Source of the DNA: Clostridia bacterium
GTDB taxonomy: Bacteria; Bacillota; Clostridia; Oscillospirales; CAG-272
Assembly (NCBI GenBank): GCA_017395885.1
Contig: JAFQNM010000019.1
Span: 1-6,931, forward strand
Reading direction: 5' to 3'
DNA length: 6,931 nucleotides
The notes under the pieces were generated by a model. The model was not told the origin of the DNA, made no database searches, and was given only the letters and a program-made list of their open reading frames with translations. The first letter of the stretch is position 1; every line of letters starts with the position of its first letter. The translations under genes were made by a program, and so were the position numbers. Shown piece by piece: positions 5,888 through 6,931 of the stretch.

Positions 5888-6616
5888 ATGAAAAATATGA
5901 CTACTGCCCTTCTCAGCGTGTGGCAAAAATTGAAGCTTATTGCCGCAAGGCTTGCAAAGGGGGATTCTGACGGGGATTTTTACATAAACGGACCTGATGC
6001 TCTGCCTCCTCCTCTTTCACCGGATGAGGAGTCTCAGGTAATAGACAGCCTTGACAGGGACCCCTCCGCCAGAAAAAAGCTGATAGAACACAATCTGCGC
6101 CTCGTTGTTTATATTGCAAGAAAGTTTGAAACAACGGGAACAGGTATTGAGGACCTTATTTCTATCGGCACCATAGGCCTCATCAAGGCTATCAACACCT
6201 ATCGCTCAGACAAAAACATCAAGCTTGCTACCTATGCCTCACGGTGCATTGAAAACGAGATACTGATGTATATCAGAAAAAATGCCTCCCACAGGGGAGA
6301 CATTTCCATTGATGAGCCCCTGAATACTGACTGGGACGGAAACGAGCTTCTCCTCTCAGATATTCTGGGCAGCGAGGCAGACAGTGTTAGCCACAGCCTC
6401 GAAAAAGATGAGGATGAAAAGATACTCAGAGAGGCTGTTGCAGGGCTTTCGGACAGAGAAAAAACTATAATCTGCCTGCGATACGGCCTGGGCGGAGGAA
6501 AGGAAAAAACTCAAAAGGAGGTGGCAGACCTTCTCGGAATATCTCAGTCTTACATATCAAGACTTGAAAAGAAGATCATTTCTCGCCTCAGAGATTCTAT
6601 CGGAACAAAGATATAA
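5888..6616 (+). CDS. sigE: Pro-sigma-E, mother-cell sporulation sigma factor
   Basis: RNA polymerase sigma factor for early mother-cell gene expression, made as an inactive, membrane-associated precursor. The 242 residues (B. subtilis 239) include an N-terminal amphipathic pro-sequence with a conserved Trp12 (SVWQKLKL), ending near [14 protein letters not shown], where Bacillus pro-sigma-E is cut close to the corresponding YY. Region 2 covers about 65-135 with [13 protein letters not shown] (69-81), [13 protein letters not shown] (89-101) and [14 protein letters not shown] (117-130). The linker contains [17 protein letters not shown] (142-158), typical of the sigma-E/sigma-K group. Region 4 covers about 180-235, with the helix-turn-helix [20 protein letters not shown] (208-227). 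The sequence is closest to sigma-E, and the spoIIGA partner 19 bases upstream rules out sigma-K or sigma-G. It is not followed by sigG. No hairpin terminator follows the stop. Confidence 0.97.
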   Translation: MKNMTTALLSVWQKLKLIAARLAKGDSDGDFYINGPDALPPPLSPDEESQVIDSLDRDPSARKKLIEHNLRLVVYIARKFETTGTGIEDLISIGTIGLIKAINTYRSDKNIKLATYASRCIENEILMYIRKNASHRGDISIDEPLNTDWDGNELLLSDILGSEADSVSHSLEKDEDEKILREAVAGLSDREKTIICLRYGLGGGKEKTQKEVADLLGISQSYISRLEKKIISRLRDSIGTKI

Positions 6617-6651
6617 TATTCTTAAAAATCCAAACTTTTTTCGATTTACTA

Positions 6652-6680
6652 TTGACTTATCCTTTCTTTTGTGTTAAAAT
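6652..6680 (+). promoter_or_regulatory. Sigma-A promoter of rpmE
   Basis: TTGACT (6652-6657), a 17-base spacer and TAAAAT (6675-6680), the latter preceded by TG one base before it (extended -10). An AT-rich tract with A5 and T6 runs (about 6623-6641) just upstream could act as an UP element. Transcription should begin near 6687, giving a leader of about 32 bases. This makes rpmE independent of the sporulation operon before it. Confidence 0.85.
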
Positions 6681-6702
6681 TCTTTGTACTGTAAAAAACC
6701 GC

Positions 6703-6708
6703 AAGGAG
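6703..6708 (+). promoter_or_regulatory. Ribosome binding site of rpmE
   Basis: AAGGAG with 10 bases to the ATG at 6719. The long AT-rich spacer is slightly wider than optimal, but no other start is near. Confidence 0.75.
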
Positions 6709-6718
6709 TGAGATAAAA

Positions 6719-6931
6719 ATGAAGACTGGAATTCATCCCGACTATAAAGAAGTAACTATCCGTTGCGCATGCGGCGAGACTGTTGTTACTCGTTCTACTA
6801 AGGGTGATGCTAACGGCGAGATCCGTGTTGAAGTTTGCTCTAAGTGCCATCCCTTCTTCACCGGCAAGCAGAAGTTTGTTGATGCAGGCGGAAGAGTTGA
6901 CAAGTTCAAGAAGCGTCTTGAAGCAGCTAAG
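6719..6931 (+). CDS. rpmE: 50S ribosomal protein L31 (partial at C-terminus)
   Basis: Large-subunit ribosomal protein that helps bridge the subunits. The 71 visible residues start [12 protein letters not shown], as L31 does, and contain the four zinc-binding cysteines as CAC (16-18) and CSKC (40-43), followed by [23 protein letters not shown] (44-66), the conserved end of the family. This is the C+ (zinc) form. The reading frame is open to the right edge, so a short C-terminal tail may be missing; typical L31 proteins are about 65-85 residues. Codon use differs from the sporulation genes: Arg is mostly CGT here instead of AGA/AGG, and Val mostly GTT, as expected for a highly expressed gene. 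It has its own strong promoter, so the position behind sigE need not imply shared control. Confidence 0.96.
   Translation, partial: MKTGIHPDYKEVTIRCACGETVVTRSTKGDANGEIRVEVCSKCHPFFTGKQKFVDAGGRVDKFKKRLEAAK

Noticed and set aside
6617..6650. A5 and T6 runs after sigE as a terminator
   Set aside because: The runs could pair only as an A-T stem with no GC pairs, too weak for an intrinsic terminator; they fit better as an AT-rich element upstream of the rpmE promoter.

Overview
The window is a compact endospore-formation locus from a Gram-positive, spore-forming Firmicute, most likely an anaerobic member of the Clostridia. Support for this is a complete run of spoIIIA genes, a spoIIGA-sigE pair, strong AGGAGG-type ribosome binding sites, mid GC and AGA/AGG-rich arginine codons. 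I cannot place it below class level from the sequence alone.

Left part, minus strand (about 1-3773): the spoIIIA operon in the order spoIIIAA, AB, AC, AD, AE, AF, AG. spoIIIAG is cut by the left edge, and spoIIIAH would be expected just outside. Genes are separated by 1-19 bases or overlap by 4, so it reads as one transcript. Several genes start with GTG or TTG. Its products make the SpoIIIA half of the mother-cell to forespore channel (with SpoIIQ in Bacillus), including an AAA-type/secretion-like ATPase (SpoIIIAA).

Middle, minus strand (3826-4911): a 361-residue P-loop ATPase of an uncharacterised Firmicute family. It lies directly upstream of spoIIIAA with no visible terminator between them and has a mother-cell-sigma-like -10 (CATATACT) in front of it. 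It is the least understood gene here and may belong to the sigma-E regulon.

Centre, about 4912-5025: a 114-base divergent control region. On the plus strand it carries a spoIIG-like promoter: a TATAAT whose best -35 lies 21 bases upstream rather than 17 and coincides with a Spo0A-box-like sequence.

Right part, plus strand: spoIIGA (membrane aspartic protease that matures pro-sigma-E), then sigE (pro-sigma-E) 19 bases later. A sharp housekeeping sigma-A promoter then drives rpmE (ribosomal protein L31, four-cysteine zinc type), which runs off the right edge.

How it works together: Spo0A-type control would switch on spoIIGA-sigE. SpoIIGA cleaves pro-sigma-E in the mother cell. Active sigma-E would then transcribe the divergent ATPase-spoIIIA unit. 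Regulator, activating protease and a principal target operon are therefore side by side. This differs from Bacillus subtilis, where spoIIG is next to ftsAZ and sigG, and spoIIIA lies elsewhere.
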